Shown: piece after piece, positions 8,266-16,070 of the stretch
Position numbering within the stretch: the stretch's first letter is position 1
Layout of the letters: every line of letters begins with the position of its first letter
Source of the DNA: Pseudomonas sp. C1C7
GTDB taxonomy: Bacteria > Pseudomonadota > Gammaproteobacteria > Pseudomonadales > Pseudomonadaceae
Direction of reading: 5' to 3'
DNA: 64,000 nt
NCBI RefSeq assembly: GCF_013359595.1
Contig: NZ_JABFMP010000016.1
Location: forward strand, 62,001-126,000
Made by a program: the position numbers and the translations under genes
Notes under the pieces: generated by a model
The model's input: the letters and a program-made list of their open reading frames with translations, nothing else
Databases searched by the model: none
What the model was told of the DNA's origin: nothing

Positions 8266-11004
8266 ATGACTGATCTGTCTCCACCACCAGGTCCTGCAAG
8301 CGTTGCTGTCGCTGCGTTGGACGGGCGCTTCTACAGGCCGCCATTGCCCGACGGCCATGTGCTGCGTCCGCGGCTTTGCGAGCGTCTGAGCGCGGGGCTG
8401 GAGGGGCGGTTGCTGCTGGTCAGCGCACCGGCGGGGTTCGGCAAGAGTTCATTGGCGGTGGAGTTCTGCCAGGCGCTGCCGGGGCACTGGCAAAGTCTGT
8501 GGCTGGGGTTGAGCCCGCGGGACAGTGATCCCGGACGTTTTCTCGAGCGACTGCTCGAAGGCCTGCAGGACTATTACCCGCAACTGGGCAGGCAGTCCCT
8601 GGGGCTGCTGAAAATGCGCCAGCGGCATCAACCTTTCGCCTTCGAGGAATGGCTGGACGGGCTGCTCGACGAACTGGCCGTGCACCTGTCGACGGCGACG
8701 CCCTTGCTGCTGGTGCTCGATGACTATCATCTGGCCCAGGGTCCGGTACTCGACCGTTGCCTGCAATTCTTCCTCAATCACCTTCCCGATGGCCTGCTGG
8801 TCATGGTCACCAGCCGTCAGCGTCCCGACTGGCATCTGGCGCGCCTGCGCCTGTCGCGGCAGTTGCTGGAGCTGCACGAGCAGGACCTGCGCCTGACCCA
8901 CGACGAAGCCCTTAGCCTGCTCGCTCGTCACAGCAGTTCGCTGCGCGGCGAAGCGCTGGAGAAGTTGATCCAGCGCAGTGAAGGCTGGGTCGCCGGCCTG
9001 CGTTTCTGGCTGCTGGCGGCGTCGGAAGCCGGCACCCAGGGCGAGCTGCCCCAGACGCTGCATGGCGGCGAAGGGTTGATCCGCGATTACCTGCTTGAAG
9101 AAGTCATCGATTGCCTGCCTGCCGAAGTGCAGGCTTTCCTCTACGACACCGCGCCCCAGGAACGTTTCTGCAGCGAACTGTGCGACGCGGTTCGCGATGC
9201 CCATGACAGCGCCGAAATCCTGCGCTTCCTGGCGGCTCACCAGGTGTTTCTGGTGCCGCTGGACGAACACGGTCACTGGTATCGCTATCACCACCTGTTT
9301 TCCGACCTGCTGCGCTCGCGGCCTGCCGCCCAGTCGATGGTGCCGGCTGCCAGCCTGCATTTGCGCGCCTGTCGCTGGTTCAATGCCCAGGGCCTGCTCG
9401 ACGAAGCCGTGGAGCAGGCATTGCGCGCCGGGCACCTGGATGTCGCGGCGAACCTGGTGCAAAACCTGTCGGAAGAGCAACTGCTGGCCGAGCAGAATGT
9501 CGGCATGTTGCTGCGCTGGAAAATGGACTTGCCCGACAGCCTGCTGATCAGCACGCCACGGCTGATCGTGCTTTACAGTTGGGCATTAGGCCTGGCTTGC
9601 CAGCTGGATGCCGCCGAGGAACTGGCCGCGCACCTGAGCCGTTTCCTCCCGGCACCATCGGCCACCGCGCAAAAGTCGATGCTGGCGCAATGGCTGGCCT
9701 TGAGCGGGATCATTGCCCGGGGTCGTGGCAACCGTGAGCTGACGTTGCGCTATTGCAGCGAAGCGCTGGAAAGCCTGCCCGCCAAGCGTTACGGCCAGCG
9801 CCTGATGTGCCTGTCCACGTTGTCCAACCTGGCGATTGCCGATGGCGACCTGTGGCGTGCGCGCAAGTTGAACCGTGATTCCCTGGAGCTGGCGCAGCGG
9901 GTCGGCAACCCGTTGTTCGAAGCGCTGACCCATTACGATCGCGCCCGTGTGCTTCAGGCGCGGGGGGAAATCCTGCGCGCCATGGAGGAGGTCCGGCAGG
10001 GTTTGCAGCGCTTGAAAGGGCTGTCACCGCAGCGCCTGTACGCTGTTCGCGCACGGTTGACGCTGTACGAAGGTTTCCTGCTGGCGCTGCGTCAACAACC
10101 GCATGCCGCGCGTCAGCGTCTGCAGGTCGGCTTGAACGAAGCACGGGCCTGTCGCGATATCAGCGTGCTGATCGGCCATTGCGTGATCGCCCGGCTCGAA
10201 GGCAACAGCGGCGAGTTCGCCAAGGCTTTCGCCGAACTGGCCGAAGCCGAGCGGCTGATGCATATCTGGGACGTGCCGCCGATTTACTACCTGGCGATGA
10301 TCACCCTGGTCAAATGCGAGTTGTGGCTGGCCCAGGGTCGTATCGATCTGGCCGAAGCCTGGCTGGCGCGACTGGGGCAGACCTATAACGGCGAACACCC
10401 GGCGGCACCGCCGGAATTCCACCCGCAATTGCCGCTGCACATCGAATTGCAGCAGGCCTTGCTGGAAATGATCCAGGGTCAGCCAATGCTGGCCGAGGGG
10501 CGCTTGAATTCGCTGCACGAGAACGGTCAGCAAACCGGTCGGCAGATGCTCAGCGTGATGGCGTTGACGCAAAAAGTCTCGCTGCTGCTCGGCACCGGGC
10601 GCGAACCCGAGGCTCGCAAGGCCCTGGCTCAAGCGCTGGACGCCGCGGCCGGCGGCATTCTGCAACCGTTCGACAAGCTGATGGCGGAGCATCCCGACTG
10701 GCTTCGCGGGCAGCTGTTGGGTGGCGCAATGACCACTGTTTCCCAGGATCTGGTGGAAAAGCTTCCGGCGCAGGCCGGACGCCCGGCGCTGGAGGCCGCA
10801 CCGGTGTCCGAGCAACTGAGTACCCGGGAGATGGCCGTTCTGCGCCTGATCGCCCAGGGCTGCTCGAACCAGGAAATCAGCGACCAGTTGTTCATTTCCC
10901 TGCACACGGTCAAGACCCACGCCAGCCATATCAACAGCAAGTTGGGCGTCGAGCGGCGCACACAGGCGGTGGCGCGAGCGAAGGAGCTGGGCGTCCTGGG
11001 TTAA
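8266..11004 (+). CDS. MalT-like LuxR-family ATP-dependent transcriptional regulator
   Basis: A 912-residue STAND-type regulator. The N-terminal NTPase has a Walker A motif (SAPAGFGKSSL, about residues 50-60) and a Walker B-like strand LLLVLDDYH (about 145-153). A winged-helix/NB-ARC-like region and a long helical tetratricopeptide-like sensor domain (about 370-790) follow. The C-terminal LuxR helix-turn-helix reads LSTREMAVLRLIAQGCSNQE then HTVKTHASHINSKLG (about 848-905). Proteins of this type bind DNA as ATP-driven oligomers after an inducer binds the helical domain. It lies directly after the DUF1302-DUF1329 operon and probably controls it and the acyl-CoA ligase. Inducer unknown; a fatty acid, ester or CoA derivative is the obvious guess. 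Confidence 0.9.
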   Translation: MTDLSPPPGPASVAVAALDGRFYRPPLPDGHVLRPRLCERLSAGLEGRLLLVSAPAGFGKSSLAVEFCQALPGHWQSLWLGLSPRDSDPGRFLERLLEGLQDYYPQLGRQSLGLLKMRQRHQPFAFEEWLDGLLDELAVHLSTATPLLLVLDDYHLAQGPVLDRCLQFFLNHLPDGLLVMVTSRQRPDWHLARLRLSRQLLELHEQDLRLTHDEALSLLARHSSSLRGEALEKLIQRSEGWVAGLRFWLLAASEAGTQGELPQTLHGGEGLIRDYLLEEVIDCLPAEVQAFLYDTAPQERFCSELCDAVRDAHDSAEILRFLAAHQVFLVPLDEHGHWYRYHHLFSDLLRSRPAAQSMVPAASLHLRACRWFNAQGLLDEAVEQALRAGHLDVAANLVQNLSEEQLLAEQNVGMLLRWKMDLPDSLLISTPRLIVLYSWALGLACQLDAAEELAAHLSRFLPAPSATAQKSMLAQWLALSGIIARGRGNRELTLRYCSEALESLPAKRYGQRLMCLSTLSNLAIADGDLWRARKLNRDSLELAQRVGNPLFEALTHYDRARVLQARGEILRAMEEVRQGLQRLKGLSPQRLYAVRARLTLYEGFLLALRQQPHAARQRLQVGLNEARACRDISVLIGHCVIARLEGNSGEFAKAFAELAEAERLMHIWDVPPIYYLAMITLVKCELWLAQGRIDLAEAWLARLGQTYNGEHPAAPPEFHPQLPLHIELQQALLEMIQGQPMLAEGRLNSLHENGQQTGRQMLSVMALTQKVSLLLGTGREPEARKALAQALDAAAGGILQPFDKLMAEHPDWLRGQLLGGAMTTVSQDLVEKLPAQAGRPALEAAPVSEQLSTREMAVLRLIAQGCSNQEISDQLFISLHTVKTHASHINSKLGVERRTQAVARAKELGVLG

Positions 11005-11089
11005 GGAATCTTCACGTTACATCGCCCGCTGAATCCCTCGATACTCAAGTGTGCGAAAATCGCCCGTCCCGTTTATCGAGCAGGCCCCG

Positions 11090-11731
11090 ATGTCTCAGCA
11101 ACCCTCTCTCATTCGCGAAACCTTTCCTGTCGGTCCGTTGCAGTGCAACTGCACGATCATCGGCGATCCGGTCACGAAAAAGGCCATCGTCGTGGATCCG
11201 GGCGGCAATCATGAGCTGATCCTTGCCCGACTCGAAGCGCTGGGCCTGAAACTGGTCAGCATCATCCACACCCATGCGCACCTCGATCACTTCCTGGCGT
11301 CCGGCCAGTTGAAGGAGAAAACCGGCGCGACCCTGCATCTGCACAAGGAAGACCAGTTCCTCTGGGACAACCTGGAGATGCAATGCCAGATGTTCGGCGT
11401 GCCCTACACGCCGGTGCCGTCGCCGGACCGCTGGCTGGCAGACGATGAAGAGCTGGCCTGCGGCTGTGGTGTTGCCCTGCACACGCCGGGTCATACCCCG
11501 GGTTCCATGAGCTTCTGGTTTTCGGAGGCTAAACTGCTGATTGCCGGCGACACGCTGTTCCGTCGTGGCGTCGGGCGCACGGATTTGTGGGGTGGTGACC
11601 AGGCGACGATCGTGCGTTCGATCAAGCAGCGCCTGTACACCCTCGACGAGGAAGCGACCGTGGTGGCGGGGCATGGTCCAGACACGCGTCTGGGGGATGA
11701 AATGCGCGAGAACCCGTTCGTTCGGGCCTGA
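11090..11731 (+). CDS. MBL-fold metallohydrolase (YcbL / glyoxalase II-like)
   Basis: A 213-residue cytosolic hydrolase of the metallo-beta-lactamase fold. The zinc-binding motif THAHLDH is at about residues 61-67, a further histidine lies in HTPGHTPGS, the bridging aspartate in IAGDTLF, and the last histidine in VVAGHGPDT. Length and layout match the small YcbL-type glyoxalase II relatives, which lack the C-terminal substrate domain of true glyoxalase II. The frame is open from a GTG at 11051, but the ATG at 11090 begins the conserved part (MSQQPSLIRETFPVGPLQCN) and is preferred; no strong ribosome site is visible for either. It is a single gene between the MalT-like regulator and the OmpA lipoprotein. 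Thioester hydrolysis is likely, the substrate unknown. Confidence 0.87.
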   Translation: MSQQPSLIRETFPVGPLQCNCTIIGDPVTKKAIVVDPGGNHELILARLEALGLKLVSIIHTHAHLDHFLASGQLKEKTGATLHLHKEDQFLWDNLEMQCQMFGVPYTPVPSPDRWLADDEELACGCGVALHTPGHTPGSMSFWFSEAKLLIAGDTLFRRGVGRTDLWGGDQATIVRSIKQRLYTLDEEATVVAGHGPDTRLGDEMRENPFVRA

Positions 11732-11831
11732 TTTGTAACAAGCGGAATTTTCACCCGGCGAAATGATCCAACGCCCGCAAGGTGATGTTTACGTCCCCTG
11801 CACCACAGAATGAAAAACCAGGAGCACCTTC

Positions 11832-12560
11832 ATGTTCACCAAAAGTCGTCTGATTATTGCTGCTACTGCCGTGGCGATCCTGTCCGGTTGTGCATCGCCC
11901 AACCCATACGACAATCAGGGGCAGGCCGACGGCGGCTCCCAAGGCATGAGCAAGACCGCCAAGTACGGCGGCCTGGGCGCTCTGGCCGGTGCCCTGGCCG
12001 GTGCCGCGATCGACCACAACAACCGTGGCAAGGGCGCGCTGATCGGCGCAGCGGTAGTGGGTGCGTCCGCTGCCGGTTACGGCTACTACGCCGACCAGCA
12101 GGAAAAGAAACTGCGCGCCAGCATGGCCAACACCGGGGTTGAAGTGCAGCGCCAGGGCGATCAGATCAAGCTGATCATGCCGGGTAACATCACCTTCGCC
12201 ACCGACTCGGCGAACATTGCGCCAAGCTTCTACCAGCCGCTGAACAACCTGGCCGGCTCGCTCAAAGAGTTTAACCAGAACCAGATCGAAATCGTCGGAT
12301 ACACCGACAGCACCGGCAGCCGCCAGCACAACATGGACCTGTCCCAGCGCCGCGCCCAGAGCGTCGCCACCTACCTGACTTCCCAGGGCGTGAGCGGCAC
12401 CAACCTGAGCTCCCGTGGCGCAGGCCCGGACAACCCGGTTGCCAGCAACGGCGACGTCAACGGCCGCGCCCAGAACCGCCGCGTAGAGGTCAACCTCAAG
12501 GCCATCCCGGGCCAAGAGTACGGCGCCCAGCAGCAGGGCACCGTCCAGCAGTACCCGTAA
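11832..12560 (+). CDS. OmpA-family outer-membrane lipoprotein (YiaD-like)
   Basis: A 242-residue lipoprotein. The N-terminus is a lipoprotein signal with the lipobox LSGC, giving an acylated cysteine at residue 20. A glycine-rich segment (YGGLGALAGALAGAAIDHNN and following, about 47-85) resembles the glycine-zipper motif of Rcs/SlyB-type lipoproteins. Residues 115-230 form an OmpA peptidoglycan-binding domain with the conserved IEIVGYTDSTGSRQHNMDLS region and NRRVEV near the end. The protein probably tethers the outer membrane to peptidoglycan. It is preceded by CCAGGAGCACCTTC with a good ribosome site and followed by a strong terminator, so it is monocistronic. Confidence 0.9.
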   Translation: MFTKSRLIIAATAVAILSGCASPNPYDNQGQADGGSQGMSKTAKYGGLGALAGALAGAAIDHNNRGKGALIGAAVVGASAAGYGYYADQQEKKLRASMANTGVEVQRQGDQIKLIMPGNITFATDSANIAPSFYQPLNNLAGSLKEFNQNQIEIVGYTDSTGSRQHNMDLSQRRAQSVATYLTSQGVSGTNLSSRGAGPDNPVASNGDVNGRAQNRRVEVNLKAIPGQEYGAQQQGTVQQYP

Positions 12561-12573
12561 CACCCGCCCAATG

Positions 12574-12607
12574 AAAAATGCCCGATTCGATGATCGGGCA
12601 TTTTTTT
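12574..12607 (+). terminator. Rho-independent terminator after the OmpA lipoprotein gene
   Basis: AAAAATGCCCGAT pairs with ATCGGGCATTTTT around a short loop, ending in a run of seven or more T. The A-tract on the left arm lets it work in both directions, which suits the convergent ehuA gene. Confidence 0.92.
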
Positions 12608-12621
12608 GCATGAACCTTCCC

Positions 12622-12653
12622 GGCCCTATCGCGAGCCTGCTCGCGATAGGGCC
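12622..12653. repeat. REP-type palindrome between convergent genes
   Basis: GGCCCTATCGCGAG, then CCTG, then CTCGCGATAGGGCC form a perfect palindrome with 14-bp arms. It sits between the OmpA terminator and the end of ehuA and may protect the ehu transcript 3' end. Confidence 0.82.
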
Positions 12654-12668
12654 AGATCGGCCAACCGC

Positions 12669-13544
12669 TTAATTGGCCTCTTTCACCGCACTCAGAAACG
12701 CACAAGTGCGCTCCTGCTGCGGATGCTCGAAGATCTGTGCCGGTGTGCCCTGTTCGTGGATCTGCCCCTTGTAGAAGAAGCACACCCGATCAGCGAACTC
12801 CCGGGCGAAGCCCATCTGGTGCGTGACCATCAGCATCGTCAGGTTGTGTTCGGCGCCGAGCTTGCGGATCACGTTGAGCACTTCACCGCACAACTCAGGA
12901 TCGAGCGCCGAGGTCACTTCGTCGAACAGCATGACCTTCGGCCGCATCGCCAACGCCCGGGCAATCGCCACCCGTTGCTGCTGCCCACCGGACAACTGCG
13001 AAGGGTAGTGCCCCATCTTGCTGCCCAGGCCCACCAGCTCCAGCAATTCCGCCGCCCGCTCGCGGGCCTCGGCCGGCTTCATGCCCAGCACCTGCACCGG
13101 CGCTTCGATCACATTCTGCAACGCGGTCATGTGCGGGAACAGGTTGAAGCTCTGGAACACCATGCCGATCTTGCCGCGGACCCGGCGGATATGCCGGTCG
13201 TTGGCGGGCACCAGCACGCCGTTACGATTGGGCATGTGGGTCAAAAGATCGTCTTCGATGCGGATCACCCCGTCATCGATGCCTTCCAGGGTCATCAGCA
13301 CCCGCAACAGCGTGGATTTGCCCGAGCCGCTGGGGCCGATGATCGCGACTTTCTCCCCCGGCGTGACATCCAGGTTCAAGTGATCGAGCACCGTGAAGTT
13401 GCCATAACTCTTGGTGACGTCCTGGAAGCTGACGATCGGCTTGACCGCCTTCGGTTGTTGCATGGCCGTGGCCTCCTGCGGATGCAGCGGTGTCAGGTTG
13501 CCGCGCCGGGAAAGGTCGTGGGAAGTCGAGAGTGGAGAAGTCAT
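12669..13544 (-). CDS. ehuA: Ectoine/hydroxyectoine ABC transporter ATP-binding protein EhuA
   Basis: The ATPase subunit of a polar amino acid-type ABC importer. It has a Walker A motif (GPSGSGKST), the signature LSGGQQQRVAIARAL, Walker B (KVMLFDEVTSALDPE) and the switch histidine in VTHQMGFA. From the ATG at 13544 it has 291 residues, with a GGAG site 8 bases upstream and a TAATG junction to ehuD. A second ATG at 13463 also follows AGGAGG at 8 bases and would give a 264-residue protein that begins close to the conserved domain, so the first 27 residues may not be made. It is last in the ehuBCDA order, read leftward. The name rests on the neighbouring ectoine catabolic genes and on EhuB; the ATPase alone would be read only as an amino acid transporter subunit. 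Confidence 0.87.
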   Translation of the reverse strand: MTSPLSTSHDLSRRGNLTPLHPQEATAMQQPKAVKPIVSFQDVTKSYGNFTVLDHLNLDVTPGEKVAIIGPSGSGKSTLLRVLMTLEGIDDGVIRIEDDLLTHMPNRNGVLVPANDRHIRRVRGKIGMVFQSFNLFPHMTALQNVIEAPVQVLGMKPAEARERAAELLELVGLGSKMGHYPSQLSGGQQQRVAIARALAMRPKVMLFDEVTSALDPELCGEVLNVIRKLGAEHNLTMLMVTHQMGFAREFADRVCFFYKGQIHEQGTPAQIFEHPQQERTCAFLSAVKEAN

Positions 13545-14200
13545 TAGCGTAGCTCCAGGCGCAGTTCGAGGCGCCGTACCAGATAAGCCAGGGCGATGCT
13601 CAGGGCGAGGAAAAACAGGCCGACCATGGTGATCGGTTCCAGGTAGCGGAAATTCTCCGAGCCGATGTTCTTGGCCTGCTGCATGATTTCCACCACGGTA
13701 ATGGCCGACAGCACCGGCGTGTCCTTGAGCATTGCCACCAGGTAGTTGCCCAGCGGCGGCAGGATCGGCCGCAGGGCCTGGGGCAGGATGATGTTGCGGT
13801 AGGCGCTGTACGGCGCGATGTTCAGCGCGGTGACGGCCTCCCATTGCGCCCGTGGCACCGCGTCCAGCCCGCCGCGATAGACCTCGGCGATGTAGCAGGC
13901 GTAATGCACGCCGATCCCGATGATCCCCACCTGCATGGCGGACATGCTCACCCCGTAGTTGGGCAGCACGTAGTAGAGGAAATACACCTGGATCAGCAGC
14001 GGCGTGCTGCGGATGAACTCGATCGTCCCGGCGATCGGCCACGACAGCCAGTGCAGGCGGCTGCGCCGGCCGATGGCGAGAAACAGCCCCAGCACGATGG
14101 CGATCAGGAAGCCGATCAGGGTAATGCCCACGGTATTGAGCGAGGCGCGCAACAGATCGGGGAGGATCTGCCAGGCATACGTCCAGTCGAACAGATTCAT
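13544..14200 (-). CDS. ehuD: Ectoine/hydroxyectoine ABC transporter permease EhuD
   Basis: A 218-residue HisM/GlnP-type permease with about five membrane segments. The cytoplasmic EAA loop, which contacts the ATPase, reads EAVTALNIAPYSAYRNIILPQA at its core (EAV and G/N-IILPQA elements) near residues 128-150. The amino acid permease signature RSTPLLIQVYFLYY lies near residue 65. Its ATG overlaps the end of ehuC by four bases (ATGA), and its stop overlaps the ehuA start, indicating translational coupling. Together EhuC and EhuD form the membrane channel of the importer. Confidence 0.88.
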   Translation of the reverse strand: MNLFDWTYAWQILPDLLRASLNTVGITLIGFLIAIVLGLFLAIGRRSRLHWLSWPIAGTIEFIRSTPLLIQVYFLYYVLPNYGVSMSAMQVGIIGIGVHYACYIAEVYRGGLDAVPRAQWEAVTALNIAPYSAYRNIILPQALRPILPPLGNYLVAMLKDTPVLSAITVVEIMQQAKNIGSENFRYLEPITMVGLFFLALSIALAYLVRRLELRLELR

Positions 14201-14856
14201 GACAGACCTCCACGCATCCGGCCGCGTGCCAGGCGACGTTCAATGCCGCGCATGCCGAGGTTGATCGCCTGGGCGAGGATGAAATACATCACCAGCGCCA
14301 GGGTGAAAATTTCCAGGGTCTGGAAGGTGGCCTGATCCAGCTGCCGAGCGCGGAAGCTCAGGTCGGACAAGGTAATCAGCGACACCAGCGAGGTGTTTTT
14401 CAAAAGCTCGATCAGCAGGTTGGTGCCGGGCGCAATCGCCGCCAGCAGCGCCTGGGGCAGAATGATCCGGCGAAAACGCTTGTAGGCGCTGAAGTTCAGC
14501 GCGGTCGCCGCTTCATACTGACCCTTGGCCACGGAGCCGATCGCACCGCGCATCACCTCCGCACCGTAAGCGCCGATGTGCAGGCCGAGGCCGACAATCG
14601 CCACGCTGTAGGGGCTCAGTTCCAGATTGAACGGCGGCAGCGGCAGCACGAAAAACAGCCAGAACAGTTGCACCAGCAACGACGTGCCGCGAAACACTTC
14701 GATGTAGGTGACCGAGAACCAGCTCACCAGCCGCCACGGCGACATGCGCCCGAGGGCCGCGAGAATGGCCGCGACGATCGCCAGCAGCGAACCGAAGAAG
14801 GTCACCTGGATCGTGACCCAGGCGCCTTGTATCAACAGCGGAAGTAACTCACCCAT
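14197..14856 (-). CDS. ehuC: Ectoine/hydroxyectoine ABC transporter permease EhuC
   Basis: A 219-residue inner-membrane permease of the polar amino acid ABC family, paired with EhuD. It carries the RGTSLLVQLFWLFF signature around residue 58 and the EAA loop YEAATALNFSAYKRFRRI followed by ILPQA around 130-150. About five hydrophobic helices are visible. The start ATG at 14856 lies 75 bases after the stop of ehuB, with no terminator between. The two permeases are clearly related to each other but not close duplicates, as expected for a heterodimeric channel. Confidence 0.88.
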   Translation of the reverse strand: MGELLPLLIQGAWVTIQVTFFGSLLAIVAAILAALGRMSPWRLVSWFSVTYIEVFRGTSLLVQLFWLFFVLPLPPFNLELSPYSVAIVGLGLHIGAYGAEVMRGAIGSVAKGQYEAATALNFSAYKRFRRIILPQALLAAIAPGTNLLIELLKNTSLVSLITLSDLSFRARQLDQATFQTLEIFTLALVMYFILAQAINLGMRGIERRLARGRMRGGLS

Positions 14857-14931
14857 ATTTTTTACCTGCGCGTTTCAACATCCCGATTAAGCAGAAATAG
14901 GCATCGCGCCGCAGCGCCATGCCTGTTTCGA

Positions 14932-15789
14932 CTATTGAGCGCAGAGCTCGGCAGCCGTTTTGCTTGTCACGTTGGATTTGTCGAAACCGAATGGCGCGAC
15001 TGTCTTGAGGTGCTCTTCGGAGCCCAGCCACTTTTTCAGTTCGGCATTGACGGCATCGCGCAGGTCCTTGTCTTCCGGCCGGAAGGCGAGGGCGCCATAG
15101 CCGGTGTGCGACGGGTCGTCCTTGAACTCGGTGACCGCCTCGACCTTGTCACCGCCCTTGGCGGCCAGGCCTTTCATGGTCAGCTGGGTGCCCACGGCGG
15201 CATCGGCGCGACCGGCGCGAACGGCCTGCAACTGGGCGGTGGTGTCCGGCACCTGGAGGATCTGCGCGTCTTTCACGCCAGAATCCCGGGCATATTTCAG
15301 GTTCACCGTGCCGGCCATGATCGCCAGCTTCACGTCCGGATTCTTGGCGATGTCTTCATAGCTGTGCAGGTTCTTCGGGTTGCCTTTGGCAGTCAGCAGC
15401 GCATCGGGCAACTGGTATTGCGGGTCGGTGAAGATCACCTGCTTGCAGCGTTCGGGAGTGATGTACATGCCAGCGGCAATCACATCGAAACGCCCGGCGC
15501 GCAGGCCAGGGATCAGCGAGCCCCATTCGGTCAGCACGCCGTCGACCTGCTTGATGCCCATTTTGGCGAAGATGACTTTGGCGATTTCCGGCGATTCACC
15601 GGTCACTCGACCGTCGGTTTCGGTGAAGGCAAACGGGGTTTCGTTGGCGTAGCCGATGCGGATCTTGCTGTTTTCGGTGATGGTTTCCAGCGTCGTGGCG
15701 GCGTGGGCACCGGCGGCGAGGCCGAACATCGCGCAGGCCACGAACAGGTGGCGTAAAGCATGGGACTTGCGGGGAAAGGAATTGCTCAT
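14932..15789 (-). CDS. ehuB: Ectoine/hydroxyectoine periplasmic substrate-binding protein EhuB
   Basis: A 285-residue SBP_bac_3 family protein, first gene of the importer operon. The signal peptide has basic residues (FPRKSHALRH), a hydrophobic core and a cut after GAHA around residue 29. The mature start has IRIGYANETPFAFTE, where an aromatic-rich pocket begins, and the segment GRVTGESPEIAKVIF is typical of EhuB. The frame is open 35 codons further upstream, but the ATG at 15789 follows AGGAG at 9 bases and opens the signal peptide, so it is used. EhuB binds ectoine and hydroxyectoine in a box of aromatic side chains. The operon is divergent from enuR, which encodes its probable repressor. 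Confidence 0.88.
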   Translation of the reverse strand: MSNSFPRKSHALRHLFVACAMFGLAAGAHAATTLETITENSKIRIGYANETPFAFTETDGRVTGESPEIAKVIFAKMGIKQVDGVLTEWGSLIPGLRAGRFDVIAAGMYITPERCKQVIFTDPQYQLPDALLTAKGNPKNLHSYEDIAKNPDVKLAIMAGTVNLKYARDSGVKDAQILQVPDTTAQLQAVRAGRADAAVGTQLTMKGLAAKGGDKVEAVTEFKDDPSHTGYGALAFRPEDKDLRDAVNAELKKWLGSEEHLKTVAPFGFDKSNVTSKTAAELCAQ

Positions 15790-15992
15790 CGATAAAATCT
15801 CCTGTTTCTTGTGGACCCGTCGTTGACGGCTCTGTGTTAGGAGGCAGTGTGGCAAGAGCAAAGCGTACGAAAGCTGATATCTGAGATTGGACACCGCACC
15901 CGTACAGATCGATTGGTTTTATTTTTCGGACCTGCTGGCAAGTCCGGACATCGACCTTGGACCGAGCATACAAAAGCCCTGCGCCTCATTGC

Positions 15993-16006
15993 ATTGCACT
16001 AGGACA
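15993..16006. promoter_or_regulatory. Candidate EnuR operator, copy 1 (enuR/ehuB intergenic region)
   Basis: ATTGCACTAGGACA, containing the imperfect palindrome TTG-NN-CTAG-NN-CAA. The same motif recurs before eutB at 17500 with 12 of 14 bases identical. It lies 65 bases upstream of the chosen enuR start in the divergent control region. The match was found by eye and binding is inferred. Confidence 0.45.
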
Positions 16007-16070
16007 ATTGCTTTGCACAGATTCTCGGGAGATGCTGTCGGCACGGCCAACCACGCGGGTTCCAGCGTTG

